From Kutzneria kofuensis (GTDB taxonomy: Bacteria; Actinomycetota; Actinomycetes; Mycobacteriales; Pseudonocardiaceae), in assembly GCF_014203355.1 (NCBI RefSeq), contig NZ_JACHIR010000001.1, positions 3,350,038 to 3,414,037 on the forward strand: a stretch of 64,000 nt of DNA, written 5' to 3'. A program made the translations under genes and the position numbers. The notes under the pieces are model-generated. The model saw only the letters and a list, made by a program, of their open reading frames with translations. It ran no database searches and was not told the DNA's origin. Positions 24,692 through 33,997 of this stretch are shown piece after piece (within the stretch, counting starts at the first letter, position 1; each line of letters opens with the position of its first letter).

Positions 24692-25354
24692 GTGGCAAGG
24701 ATCGAAGCGGTCTTCTTCGACGTCGGTGAGATACTGGTCGACGAAACCCGCGAGTACGGGACCTGGGCCGACTGGCTCGGAGTTCCTCGCCACACGTTCT
24801 CAGCTGTTTTCGGCGCCGTGATCGCTCAGGGTAAGGACTACCGGGAGACTTTCCAGGTCTTCAAGCCTGGCTTCGACCTCGCGGTGGAACGCGAGCGACG
24901 GGCCGCTGCCGGCCAGCCGGAGACCTTCGCCGAGGAGAACCTGTACAGCGATGTGCGGCCGTGCCTGCGGGCACTCCAGAATTCCGGCCTTCGGGTCGGC
25001 CTAGCCGGCAACCAAACCGCGCGGGCGGAGGAGATCCTCAAAGCGCTAGAACTGCCGGTCGACGTGATCGGCACTTCCGACGGCTGGGGCGTCGAGAAGC
25101 CGTCGCCCGGATTCTTCGACCGGGTCATCGAGGAGGCCGGGGTCGCAGCGAGTTCGGTCCTCTACGTCGGCGATCGGTTGGACAACGACGTCCGGCCGGC
25201 CCAGGAGGCCGGCATCTCGACTGCGCTCGTCCGCCGCGGGCCGTGGGGACACATCCTTCACATGCCCGAGGTTGAAGAGCGCTGCCTGTTCCAGTTGACG
25301 AGCCTCGCCGAACTACCTGCGCGCGTTGCCGCCCACAACGCCGAGTTCAGCTGA
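24692..25354 (+). CDS. HAD-superfamily phosphatase, class IA
   Basis: The GTG start follows an AGGGAGGG ribosome-binding site. The 220-residue protein shows VFFDVGEILVDE (motif I, FDVGGVL subtype), GLAGNQT (motif II Thr/Asn), VEKPSPGFFDRV (motif III Lys) and VLYVGDRLDNDVRPAQEAG (motif IV). The family dephosphorylates small phosphorylated metabolites. It is divergent from the minus-strand operon and converges with the remnant gene at 25355 with no gap. The link to the neighbouring pathway is uncertain. Confidence 0.85.
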   Translation: MARIEAVFFDVGEILVDETREYGTWADWLGVPRHTFSAVFGAVIAQGKDYRETFQVFKPGFDLAVERERRAAAGQPETFAEENLYSDVRPCLRALQNSGLRVGLAGNQTARAEEILKALELPVDVIGTSDGWGVEKPSPGFFDRVIEEAGVAASSVLYVGDRLDNDVRPAQEAGISTALVRRGPWGHILHMPEVEERCLFQLTSLAELPARVAAHNAEFS

Positions 25355-26095
25355 TCAAGCTTTAGCAGTCGGGCCGGCCAGCGCTCGGACTCGTTCGTCC
25401 AGCTCGCGGACGTAGGGAGTGGCGCTCAGAGCCGCACGAACTTCGGGCACGCGTTGGAGTGCGGTGCTGTAGGGAGCCCTACTGACCACGTCGCATGCTT
25501 GTCGGACGGTCGTGACGGCGCGTTCCGGATCAGTCGGTGCGTGCGCCGCGGCGAGGTCGAACAGCAGGACAGCCCGCTGTTTCGTGGCGTTCTCGGAGAG
25601 GTTGTCCAACGCGCGCTGGAGCCGGCCTGCTGCCTCGCGGGTTCGGCCCGCCAGCAGTAAGGCGTTGCCGGCAAAACCGTCGAGTCGGGAGGTGTCGAAG
25701 AAGTCGAGCCAGGCGGGGTCGGTTCCGGCGCTCGCCAGCGCATCCTCGGCCGAACGGACACGAGTAAGGCTCGTATCCGACTGCCCGACGCGAGCGGATA
25801 CCTCGGCGTCGACGCAGTGCAGCCACGACCGCAACAGCGGGCCGGCCCCGTAGCGTCCGTGGGCATGCGCGGCCGTCAGGTATTCGCGGGCCGGTTGTTC
25901 CTGTCCGGCGAAGCCGGGAACGAACGCCCGGTGCGCCAGTACCGCAGCCGCCAATGGGTGATCTTGCGAGCTGGCTGACGCGTCCTCGGCGAGCTGGAAG
26001 AACGGTTCGGCCGCATCTACCTGGGCCAGGTCGAAAAACAGTAGTCGGGAAGCGAGGAGCGCCGACTCAGCGACGGCAGGCTTCGCACAGCACAT
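25355..26095 (-). pseudogene. C-terminal remnant of an HTH/TPR regulator
   Basis: The 246 residues correspond to the helical repeat half of regulators such as the one at 20967-22352: LAAAVLAHRAF, DPAWLDFFDTSRLDG, AAGRLQRALDNL. The N-terminal DNA-binding half expected in this family is absent, and no convincing ribosome-binding site lies before the ATG. Its stop codon abuts the stop of the HAD gene. Probably a truncated gene; a stand-alone repeat protein is possible. Confidence 0.55.
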
Positions 26096-26158
26096 CTCCG
26101 CAGCACAGCACTACGCGCGCTGCCTGACACCCTGCCCTGTTGAAGGAGGTGGCTCGTC

Positions 26159-26594
26159 GTGACAACGTCGACCACTCGCGTTACAGCTACAGCCTCGGGC
26201 TCGACTCCCGAAGACCGCTGCGACTTCTACCGCAGCGAATACGGACTACCAGCTGCTCTCGATCGCGCGACGGAACGCATCCTCATGCCCGTCGGCGGTC
26301 TCGTCGGCGCCGTCACGATGCCTGTCGAACTCGGTCGCCGCGTCCAAGCGCGGTCCACACTGGTCCGCGGAACTGCTGCGCCCCGATGTGGTGCACTTGC
26401 AGGAAACCGAAGATGGGCAGCCAAGGCGAGTCGCCATCGACAACCAGATCGCTCGGACTGCGCCGGCACCTTGCCGCGCCTTGCTGACGGATCATGAGCT
26501 CACATCACCTTTCGGTGTCGGAATCGACGTCTGCCCGGAGTGCAGGTCGATCGCCGAGCTCATGCACGGGCAAGCCTGGGCAGGATTCCAATGA
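26159..26594 (+). pseudogene. frameshifted hypothetical protein
   Basis: Residues up to about 62 in the first frame (EDRCDFYRSEYGLPAALD, then LMPVGGLVGAVTMPVELG) read like a folded actinomycete protein. From about 26350 protein-like sequence continues in another frame: GPHWSAELLRPDVVHLQET, later DVCPECRSIAELMHGQAW, ending at 26594. Joining them needs one shift near 26345-26352, and the rejoined product would be about 145 residues. Either the gene is inactivated or the assembly has an indel. Function unknown; the tail has a CPEC pair. Confidence 0.55.
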
Positions 26595-26653
26595 CAGCAA
26601 CGTCTTCCGGCAGGCGCCGCTATCACTGTCCAATCAGGTCTTCTCGGTGAGCC

Positions 26654-27022
26654 ATGCCCGAACCGTCGAACCCGCCTCAGCCGCTGCTGTACTGGGGCAC
26701 GAACCAACCGGGCGGCACAGCGGATCGCTATGCCGGACGTGTTCACGTGGTCTGGCCATCCAACGAGTGCGTGGGCCTATGCGGACTACCAATCGAGGAG
26801 ATCTGGGAGCAGCGGCCTCCGGTGCCAGACAACTTGTGCACGTTGTGCTGCGTCCGCGCGATGGCTGCCCTGTTTCCAGCGTTCTCGGAGTCCCTGCTGG
26901 TCCTGCAGCCAGCGCCCGGCAAACACGAACTGCTCGCTCAGGAGCACCGCGCTCCGCCAGAGCACTCCACGGAGCGAACCATGTTGATCCCGGCCGTCAG
27001 ACCCGAGGATCCGCTTGTCTGA
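26654..27022 (+). CDS. small cysteine-containing hypothetical protein
   Basis: The 122-residue protein has WPSNECVGLCG and CTLCCVRAMAALFP, giving a possible zinc-binding cysteine set. I do not recognise a family with a known role. It begins 60 bp after the frameshifted gene and precedes the sigma factor on the same strand. Proline-rich ends suggest that only the central 60 residues fold. Confidence 0.55.
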   Translation: MPEPSNPPQPLLYWGTNQPGGTADRYAGRVHVVWPSNECVGLCGLPIEEIWEQRPPVPDNLCTLCCVRAMAALFPAFSESLLVLQPAPGKHELLAQEHRAPPEHSTERTMLIPAVRPEDPLV

Positions 27023-27090
27023 AAGGAATCTGACTGAAACCGCGGGTAAGCCCCGCGCTCTATGGGCGTAGAAAAGACTTGGAGTGGGTT

Positions 27091-28140
27091 ATGACCATCA
27101 GTCTCGTCGACGGTGGCAGCGAACCGGATGGTCAGCTCGCCACATTTGACGGTCCACGACGTAGCTGCTCGGTCAGTCGAGCCCGTGCTCCCCGGCGACA
27201 GTCTCGCGCGCACGAGCTGCTTTCGTTTGCGCGGCCGGCAAAGCCATCCGAACCACCCGGTGCCACCGAGGAAACCGTCGCACCGATCTACCAGGTTCGC
27301 GAGCGCGACGATGCAGAACTGCTTGAGGCCGTCCGGCAGGGGGACATCGAAGCGTACGGCGACCTGTGGGCACGTCACGTCAGCTCCGCTTGCAATCTTG
27401 CTCGCCAGCTGTCCCGGACAGCGGCAGAAGCCGACGACCTTGTCTCAGAAGCCTTCATCAGAGTTCTCCACACGCTACGTGCTGGTGGCGGCCCGGACTC
27501 AGCCATCCGTGCCTACCTGCTCACGGCGCTTCGTCATGTGGCCTACGACCGGACTCGAAAAGAACGTCGCATCGAACTGTCCGAGGACATTGGGCAATCG
27601 GTCGACCCTGCTCTGATCAGCATCCCCTTCGACGACACGGTGACGGCAACTACGGAGAGGGCCTTGGCGAACAAGGCGTTCGGGCAACTGCCCGAGCGTT
27701 GGCGGACAGTGCTCTGGCTGACCGAGGTCGAGGGGCGGACGCCAGCTGAAGTTGCGCCCAGCCTCGGACTCACAGCCAACGGAGTGTCGGCGTTGGCATA
27801 CCGGGCTCGGGAGGCTCTCCGTCAGGCGTATCTGCAGGCTCACCTGGCTGCTGCTCAAGCTGAGCAGTGCGCCCCGACGATCAAGGTCCTCGGCGCGTGG
27901 ACAAGAAGTGGCCTGCCGAAACGGCAGGCCAAGAAGGTCGAGGCTCACCTGGACGAGTGCGCTTCCTGCCAAGCGCTCTCCACGGAACTCACTGAGATCA
28001 ACAGTTCGTTCCGCGCCACTACGAAGGCGCCTCCGAAGCGTTCAGCTGGGAGCAACGGCGTCAGTCAGTCTGCCTCTCGTCAACAGTGCCTCGTGATCGA
28101 GACGGGGCGCGGCCTCCTCAGCATGAAGTTGGCGAGCTAA
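27091..28140 (+). CDS. ECF-type RNA polymerase sigma factor with zinc-finger-like C-terminus
   Basis: Starting at the ATG with GGAG six bases upstream, the protein is 349 residues. The sigma-2 region is at about 80-150 (LWARHVSSACNLARQL and ADDLVSEAFIRVL). The sigma-4 region is at about 195-255 (LPERWRTVLWLTEVEGRTPAEVA, then an HTH with GLTANGVSALAYRAREALRQ). The C-terminal extension contains EAHLDECASCQAL, resembling the zf-HC2 metal-binding domain of anti-sigma factors, so the protein may carry its own inhibitory domain. The N-terminal 70 residues are disordered. It lies 180 bp before the convergent prepilin peptidase gene; its regulon is unknown. Confidence 0.88.
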   Translation: MTISLVDGGSEPDGQLATFDGPRRSCSVSRARAPRRQSRAHELLSFARPAKPSEPPGATEETVAPIYQVRERDDAELLEAVRQGDIEAYGDLWARHVSSACNLARQLSRTAAEADDLVSEAFIRVLHTLRAGGGPDSAIRAYLLTALRHVAYDRTRKERRIELSEDIGQSVDPALISIPFDDTVTATTERALANKAFGQLPERWRTVLWLTEVEGRTPAEVAPSLGLTANGVSALAYRAREALRQAYLQAHLAAAQAEQCAPTIKVLGAWTRSGLPKRQAKKVEAHLDECASCQALSTELTEINSSFRATTKAPPKRSAGSNGVSQSASRQQCLVIETGRGLLSMKLAS

Positions 28141-28319
28141 CGGACGCCCAGTCGCGCCACAACTCCCTCGATTGGGTTGCTTCACTCGCGGCTTGCGGTG
28201 AGGGCCAGTCACCGGCGTACCGTTGACTACTTCGGCGGTGTCGACCCTCCCCCTTGCGACGCCGTCCAGAGCCGCCGGCCGGCGCAGTACCCCCGCGGCG
28301 AACCGGTCGGCGGCTTCAT

Positions 28320-28985
28320 TCAGGTCATCGAACTGACCAGCACGGCAGCGAACGCCCCGATGATCAAAAAGGGGCCGATGGGGATGTCCTGGCTCGCCTC
28401 AGATCCTCGAACGAAACGAAGTACGAGCAGTGCGAGTGCCGCGGTGAGCCAACCGAGGAGGGTTCCCGTCAGGATGGGCATCCATCCAGCCCAGCCCAGT
28501 GCCAGCCCGAGAACTCCGCCGAGTCGGAGGTCGCCGCCGCCGAGCCCACCAGGGCGAAGGACGTACAGCACTCCGTAGAAGATGAGGAGTGCAAGCATGC
28601 CGGCTACGGAGCGGACGAGCGGGTAAGCGTCACGGTGGAGCACAGCGGCCAAGCCGAAGAGCACGACCAAGAGGAACCCGGTTGGCCAGACCAACCTGCT
28701 GGGTAGGGCGTGGCTCTTCCAATCGATCGCGGCAAGCAGGACGCCGGCTGCGGCCAGCCAGGAGTAGGCGAACAAAGCAGGTTCCGTGCCGATGCGCCAG
28801 GCCAATGCAGAGAACAGGACCGCCGTGGCCGCTTCGAGCACGACTGGTGGCGCGAGCCGACCGGTCTCTGCGGGGAGGATCGAGCTTCGCTTGACGGCGA
28901 CGCGTAGAACGCTGGCAAGTACGAGCCCGATCAGACCCCAGCCGATCGTGCCGAGCGTGGTCACCGTCGAACTCGCGCTGTTCAT
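28320..28985 (-). CDS. prepilin peptidase (A24 family, TadV/CpaA-like)
   Basis: A 221-residue membrane protein with about six hydrophobic helices. The two catalytic aspartates are in AAIDWKSHALPS and GGGDLRLGG, the hallmark pair of type IV prepilin peptidases. It would cleave and mature the small pilin and TadE/G proteins encoded to its right. The gene is divergent from the Tad operon. The ATG at 28985 gives a first helix directly; an upstream extension of the frame looks non-coding. Confidence 0.88.
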   Translation of the reverse strand: MNSASSTVTTLGTIGWGLIGLVLASVLRVAVKRSSILPAETGRLAPPVVLEAATAVLFSALAWRIGTEPALFAYSWLAAAGVLLAAIDWKSHALPSRLVWPTGFLLVVLFGLAAVLHRDAYPLVRSVAGMLALLIFYGVLYVLRPGGLGGGDLRLGGVLGLALGWAGWMPILTGTLLGWLTAALALLVLRFVRGSEASQDIPIGPFLIIGAFAAVLVSSMT

Positions 28986-29245
28986 CTGCTCACGAGAGTG
29001 ACAGACCTGGCCACGCTGTACCCCCTCTGCCCGCCGGTTGCGGCTGTCCGGTGTAGCGAACCTACTACTCAGCGGCATTTGGACACGGAGTTGTTAACCC
29101 ATTCGGGTGAACCTTGTCCAGTTTTCCCAGTTCCGACACCGGTGTCCCCTCATAGGGACATTGCAGTCTCCTGGGGGACGGCAGGTAGACGTGGGGTGTA
29201 ACACAGTAGATCGAAAGGAATTTTCGCAGATCTGAGGGGGTGCAC

Positions 29246-29839
29246 GTGGTCGGGGGGAATGTACAAGGCCGCAACGGCTGGCGCAGGGTGGGACTAGCGC
29301 TTGGTGGACTCGCAGCGCTGACGTTGGCGGCCTGTAGCTCGAATCCGTCTTCGACGCCTGGGGGCACCACTGGGGTGGCACCTTCGTCGCCGACGAGCAG
29401 CGCTCCGCCATCGTCGGCGTCTCCGGCTGACAACGCTCGGCAGCAGGCTTTGGCTGCCTACACCGGCATGTGGCAGCAGATGGTCAAGGCCAGCGAGACC
29501 TCGGACTGGCAATCGCCCGCGCTTGCGAACTACGCGACTGGCGACGCGCTCGGGGTGATCAACCGCAGCCTGTACACCGACCATCTCAACGGCGTCGTCT
29601 CCAAGGGACAACCGCTTACAAATCCGCATGTCACGAAGGTCGACCCGGAGAGTAACCCCAATACGGTCATGATCTCCGACTGCGGAGATGACTCGAACTG
29701 GGTGAAGTACAAAAAGGACGGCTCACCGTTCACCGACGCGCCAGGAGGGCGGCGGTCGATCACCGCGGAGGTCAAGAAGCAGGCGGACGGCTCGTGGCGG
29801 GTCACCCGCTTTGCAGTTGAGGGGGTCGGGTCATGCTGA
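29246..29839 (+). CDS. secreted lipoprotein
   Basis: The signal sequence LGGLAALTLAACSS contains a lipobox with Cys at about residue 30, followed by a Ser/Thr/Pro linker and a 130-residue folded region. The GTG at 29246 is chosen because GAGGGGG lies five bases upstream; a GTG two codons earlier would be too close to that site. The protein should be anchored on the outer face of the membrane. It leads the Tad gene run and overlaps the next gene by 7 bp. Family not recognised. Confidence 0.75.
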   Translation: MVGGNVQGRNGWRRVGLALGGLAALTLAACSSNPSSTPGGTTGVAPSSPTSSAPPSSASPADNARQQALAAYTGMWQQMVKASETSDWQSPALANYATGDALGVINRSLYTDHLNGVVSKGQPLTNPHVTKVDPESNPNTVMISDCGDDSNWVKYKKDGSPFTDAPGGRRSITAEVKKQADGSWRVTRFAVEGVGSC

Positions 29840-30873
29840 AGCGTGCACTAGCGGTAGCAGGTTTGACGGCGTCCGCCTTGATTCTTACGGCTTTGCCCGC
29901 GATGGCAAGCGGTTGGGGCTATACGGACTGCACTCAGTACCCCAACCCTGGTTGCGAACTCGGTGCAGGCACCAACCCTCAGCCAGGGAACGGTAACCAG
30001 GGCAACGGAAACAGCAAGCCAGGAACCCACGGCAACGGAAACCCCGGTACGGGGCAATCCAACGCCAACGGCGATACGATCATCGGTGGCAACACCAACT
30101 TGGCCCAGTGTGCGTACGAGCTCAGCGACTACCAGGGGCCTCCGCCTGGAGGCGCGCAGCCGGCGGCGTTCCATGTTCCGCCGAAGACTGGAGAGGTCAC
30201 GGCGGTGCCCGCGGTGTACCGGCCACAGAGCGAGCCGGCCACGGTGCAATTCGCAGTTGCGCAGCCGCGACTCGCACAGGCCCAGCCACCATCCGGCGCC
30301 TGGTACGTCTACAAGTGCACTGGGCCTGGGTTCCACGACGCGTTGTACCGGCCGCCGGTCTGGATCGCGAACGGCCAACCTGGTCCGGCACCCCTACCGT
30401 CGCCTGCCGAACTCGCGGCACAGGCGCGGAGCCAGCTGCGCCTGCCCGCACCGAAGATCAAGGCGAATCCGGCCGGGGACCAGTTGGTTACCTTGCCGAC
30501 GTGGTTGTGGCTGGACCGCGGCAGCTGGGGTGACGTGTCGGCGACCGCGTCGGTGCCAGGCGTCTCGGTGACCGCGGTCGCGAAGCCGACCTCGGTGACT
30601 TGGTCGATGGGTGACGGTGGCTCTGTGACCTGCACCGGCCCCGGTTCGCCGTTCCCTGCCGGTGGTGATCCGAAGAGCGCGTCACCGGATTGCGGCTACA
30701 CCTACAAGACCTCCTCAGCCGGTCAGCGTGCCGATGCCTTCCCCGTGACCGCCACGGTGAACTGGACCGTGACGTGGGCGGGTGCTGGCCAGGCCGGCAC
30801 ATTCCCGAACATGACGACCTCGGCCACGGTGGCGTTCCGTGTGGCGGAAAGCCAGGGAATCGCGACCGGCTGA
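29833..30873 (+). CDS. secreted hypothetical protein of the Tad locus
   Basis: The 346-residue protein has a signal peptide (LTASALILTALPAMA, cleavage near residue 26), an Asn/Gly-rich repeat stretch, and a region with paired cysteines (CTQYPNPGC, YKCTGPG, CTGPGSPFP, SPDCGYTY). Proteins of this build are regularly found just before the SAF and ATPase genes of actinomycete Tad loci, but I know no assigned function. It may be a surface or pilus-associated protein. Confidence 0.75.
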   Translation: MLKRALAVAGLTASALILTALPAMASGWGYTDCTQYPNPGCELGAGTNPQPGNGNQGNGNSKPGTHGNGNPGTGQSNANGDTIIGGNTNLAQCAYELSDYQGPPPGGAQPAAFHVPPKTGEVTAVPAVYRPQSEPATVQFAVAQPRLAQAQPPSGAWYVYKCTGPGFHDALYRPPVWIANGQPGPAPLPSPAELAAQARSQLRLPAPKIKANPAGDQLVTLPTWLWLDRGSWGDVSATASVPGVSVTAVAKPTSVTWSMGDGGSVTCTGPGSPFPAGGDPKSASPDCGYTYKTSSAGQRADAFPVTATVNWTVTWAGAGQAGTFPNMTTSATVAFRVAESQGIATG

Positions 30874-30996
30874 ACCGAAGCCTCCCGCCTCACGAGGGCG
30901 GGCGTGCACAACGCAAAACGACCCCGTTGAGACCAAGGCACGTCGAACACCCGAATCGACGCGTCGCGATGGCGTCATGCCTGAAGGAGGTCGGTG

Positions 30997-31707
30997 GTGA
31001 CCACTACCGCAGGTTCGACCAGCACGGACGCGACGACGCAGAAGCCCGCGTCGCCGAACGCGTGGGCCGGCCGTGACGGCAAGACACCGTCGCGTCTGAG
31101 TGGCGGTGGCCGGCGTCGCAGCGTGCCTTATCTGCTGCTCGGCGTCTTGCTGGTCGTTGTGTGCGCGGCCGGCGGCGTGTTCGCTGGCATGCAGCTCGGT
31201 GACCGCGAGAGCGTCATTGCGCTGGCTCGCCCCGTTGCCGTCGGCCAAGTTCTGACGGCGCAGGACCTGAAGCAGGTCAGCATCGCCGCGGATTCCGGGA
31301 TGGACGTGTTGCCTGCATCGACTGCGTCCACAGTGGTGGGACAGCCGGTCGCTTTCAGCCTTCCCGCCGGCGCGCTGGTGACCCGTTCGGTGCTCGGCGC
31401 ACCGCAGATTCCCGTCCAGGGCAAGGCAATCGCCGCGGTCGGGCTCAAACCGGGACAGTTCCCGCCCGACTTGTCGCCCGGCACCACCGTCGCGGTCCTT
31501 ACCACGCCAGGACAAGGCACGGCGACCGGAACGACGACAGGCTCCGGGCAGACGTCGTCGTGGACCGCGGTGGTGACGGGCGTTGCCACACGCGAGACCG
31601 AGCAGATCACGGTGGTGTCCTTGCAACTGTCCGAATCAGACGCTCGCGCGTTGGCTTCGGCCCCGGCAGGGCAACTGAGTCTGGTCGCAATCGCAGGAGG
31701 CCGCTGA
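30997..31707 (+). CDS. SAF-domain protein, CpaB-like
   Basis: The protein has a disordered N-terminus, one membrane helix (VPYLLLGVLLVVVCAAGGVF), then a SAF domain (VAVGQVLTAQDLKQVSI, VGQPVAFSLPAGALVTRSVL). CpaB/RcpC proteins with this layout help guide the pilus through the cell envelope. The second of two adjacent GTG codons is taken as the start because AAGGAGG then sits six bases upstream. Its stop overlaps the next start as TGATG. Confidence 0.82.
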   Translation: MTTTAGSTSTDATTQKPASPNAWAGRDGKTPSRLSGGGRRRSVPYLLLGVLLVVVCAAGGVFAGMQLGDRESVIALARPVAVGQVLTAQDLKQVSIAADSGMDVLPASTASTVVGQPVAFSLPAGALVTRSVLGAPQIPVQGKAIAAVGLKPGQFPPDLSPGTTVAVLTTPGQGTATGTTTGSGQTSSWTAVVTGVATRETEQITVVSLQLSESDARALASAPAGQLSLVAIAGGR

Positions 31708-32549
31708 TGCTCATCGCCGTCTGCTCGCTGAAGGGATCGCCAGGGGTGACCACCCTCGCGACCGCGCTCGGGGCTCGCTGGCCGGGCCACCAAAGCCCGA
31801 TTGTGGTCGAGGTCGACCCGGCCGGCGGTGACCTCATGGCCCGCTTCCGGCTACCCGACACACCGGGCCTGGTCAGCTTGGCCGCAGCGGCCCGAGGCCG
31901 CGGCGGGACCGACCCCACCCTGCTGGCCCAGCACACACAGCTGCTGCCGGGCGGCCTGCGGGTGGTGCTCGGCCCGGTCGGTGCCGAACAAGCCCGCGCC
32001 GCGCTGATGGTGCTGGCCTCGGGCCTCTCGTCGCCGCTGCGGCGGGCGGCCGACCACCCGGACACCACGGTCATCGCCGACTGCGGCCGGGTCGATCCCG
32101 ACTCTCCCGCGCTGCCGATCATCCGCAGCGCGGACGCGATGTTGCTGCTCGCCCGCCCGCACGATGACGAACTCGCGCACGTGGCGCTCAAGCTGCAGGC
32201 CGCCCAGCAGTGGTCTCGCCGCCCATGCTTCATCCTGGTCGGCGACGGCTACCCAACCGCAGAGGTCTCCCAGGCGCTGCGCATCCCGGTCATGGGCCGA
32301 GTGCCACGCGACGCCAAGGGCGCTGCCGTCCTGTGCGGCCAGGGCACCAGCCGACGCGGGCCGGACAAGTCCGCACTCGGTCGGGCCGCCGCCACGATCG
32401 CGCTCAACCTCGCCGCGCACGGGCTCCAACCAGCCACCGCCAACAGTCCCCAGGCCCCGCATCTGCGGCTGGCGGTCGCAGGCGAGCCGGTCTCGGGCGC
32501 GAGCCTGCAACCGCTCGGTCCGCAGACCCGAAACGGGGTGACGCCATGA
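31707..32549 (+). CDS. CpaE/TadZ-like MinD-family ATPase
   Basis: The 280-residue protein opens with CSLKGSPGVTTLATAL, a deviant Walker A of the MinD type (KGGxGKT changed to KGSPGVT), followed by PIVVEVDPAGGDL and VIADCGRVD. The lost Lys of GKT suggests poor ATP hydrolysis, as in several TadZ proteins. TadZ localises the pilus machinery. It overlaps SAF (1 bp) and TadA (4 bp). RBS CAGGAGG precedes the ATG. Confidence 0.82.
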   Translation: MLIAVCSLKGSPGVTTLATALGARWPGHQSPIVVEVDPAGGDLMARFRLPDTPGLVSLAAAARGRGGTDPTLLAQHTQLLPGGLRVVLGPVGAEQARAALMVLASGLSSPLRRAADHPDTTVIADCGRVDPDSPALPIIRSADAMLLLARPHDDELAHVALKLQAAQQWSRRPCFILVGDGYPTAEVSQALRIPVMGRVPRDAKGAAVLCGQGTSRRGPDKSALGRAAATIALNLAAHGLQPATANSPQAPHLRLAVAGEPVSGASLQPLGPQTRNGVTP

Positions 32550-33997
32550 CCCGCCCCGAACTGAGCGATCCCCGCCTGACCACCTCGACCAACGGCACGG
32601 GCCCGCACCCGCTTCCTGCTCAGCACCTACCCGGCCCGGCCGAGCCTCCGCACCGGCCGGCCGGTGAAACCGCGGCCGTGGAACGGCTGCGCTCTCACCT
32701 GCGCACCGAGTTGTCCTCCCAAATTAGCCAGCGCATCCGAGCCGACGAAACCGCCGGTCGCCCACCGATGGACGCACCGGCGCGCCGCCGGCTGGCAGAG
32801 GTCATCCTGACCGATGCGGCCGAGGCGCACGCCCAAGCCGAGCTGCGCAACTCCGCCTCGGGCGGCATGCTGCTGCACCCCGAGGTCGAGCAGCGCGTGA
32901 TCGGCCAAGTTCTCGACGAGGTCTTCGGCCTCGCCGGCCTGGAGCCGCTGCTGGCCGATACCGACATCGAAAACATCAACATCAACGGCGACCGCGTCTT
33001 CGTCAAGTACGCCAACGGCCGCCGCAAGCGTTTGCCGCCGGTGGTCGGCTCGGACACCGAGCTGATCGAACTCATCCGCGACCTGGCCACCCGTAGCGGC
33101 GTGGAGGAGCGCCGCTTCGACCGCGGCAGCCCGATCGTGAACTTCCAGTTGCCCGGCGGTGAGCGCGTCTCGGCGGTCATGGCGGTGACCGCGCGGCCAT
33201 CGGTGTCGATCCGCCGGCACCGGTTCACCAAGGTCACGCTGGCCGAACTGCGCGAGAACGGGACGATCGATCTCGCCCTGGAGAGCTTCCTGAAAGCCCT
33301 GGTGAAGGCGAAGCGGAACATTCTCGTCACCGGCGGCACGGCGATCGGCAAGACGACCATGCTGCGGGGCCTGGCCTCGGCCATCCCGCCGTGGGAGCGG
33401 CTGGTGACGATCGAGGACGTCTTCGAGCTCGGCCTCGGTGAGGACGCCGATGCGCACCCGGACGTGGTCGCGCTGCAGGCCCGCGAACCGAACATCGAAG
33501 GTCAAGGGGAAATCTCGCTGTCGGACCTGGTGTGGCAGTCCCTGCGCATGTCGCCGGACCGGGTCATCGTCGGCGAGGTCCGCGGCCCCGAGGTCATCCC
33601 GCTGACCAACGCGATGTCCATGGGCAACGACGGCAGCATGGGCACCCTGCACTCCTCCAGCAGCCAGGGCGCGTTCACCAAGCTCGCCGCCTACGCCGTC
33701 CAAGGCCCTGAGCGCCTGCCCATGGAGGCCACCAACCTGCTGGTCGCCGCCGCGCTGCACTTCGTGGTCCACCTGGAAAAGCCCCGCGACGACCCGAGTA
33801 AGCGCGTCGTGTCCTCTATCCGCGAAGTCGTCGGCGCCGATGGCGCCCAGATCATCAGCAACGAGGTCTGGCGCCCGGACGCCACCCTTCGTGCCGTACC
33901 GGGTGCGCCACTGCGCACCGACACCGTCGACCTGCTCGTCGAAGCGGGCTACGACCCGGACCTGTTCGAGCGGCGCGAAGGGTGGTGGACCCCATGA
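32546..33997 (+). CDS. tadA: TadA/CpaF-type pilus assembly ATPase
   Basis: The 483-residue protein has the T2SS/T4P secretion-ATPase fold. Walker A is GGTAIGKTT at 263-271, with the aspartate-box region VTIEDVFELGL, the Walker-B-region MSPDRVIVGEVRGPEV and the His-box GSMGTLHSSS. TadA powers pilus extension (and possibly retraction) from the cytoplasm. The ATG overlaps the previous stop as ATGA. The disordered N-terminal 70 residues are longer than in the CpaF archetype. Confidence 0.93.
   Translation: MTRPELSDPRLTTSTNGTGPHPLPAQHLPGPAEPPHRPAGETAAVERLRSHLRTELSSQISQRIRADETAGRPPMDAPARRRLAEVILTDAAEAHAQAELRNSASGGMLLHPEVEQRVIGQVLDEVFGLAGLEPLLADTDIENININGDRVFVKYANGRRKRLPPVVGSDTELIELIRDLATRSGVEERRFDRGSPIVNFQLPGGERVSAVMAVTARPSVSIRRHRFTKVTLAELRENGTIDLALESFLKALVKAKRNILVTGGTAIGKTTMLRGLASAIPPWERLVTIEDVFELGLGEDADAHPDVVALQAREPNIEGQGEISLSDLVWQSLRMSPDRVIVGEVRGPEVIPLTNAMSMGNDGSMGTLHSSSSQGAFTKLAAYAVQGPERLPMEATNLLVAAALHFVVHLEKPRDDPSKRVVSSIREVVGADGAQIISNEVWRPDATLRAVPGAPLRTDTVDLLVEAGYDPDLFERREGWWTP

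Noticed and set aside
32627-33772. Minus-strand 381-codon frame opposite the TadA gene
   Set aside because: High-GC shadow of TadA; no motif of its own.
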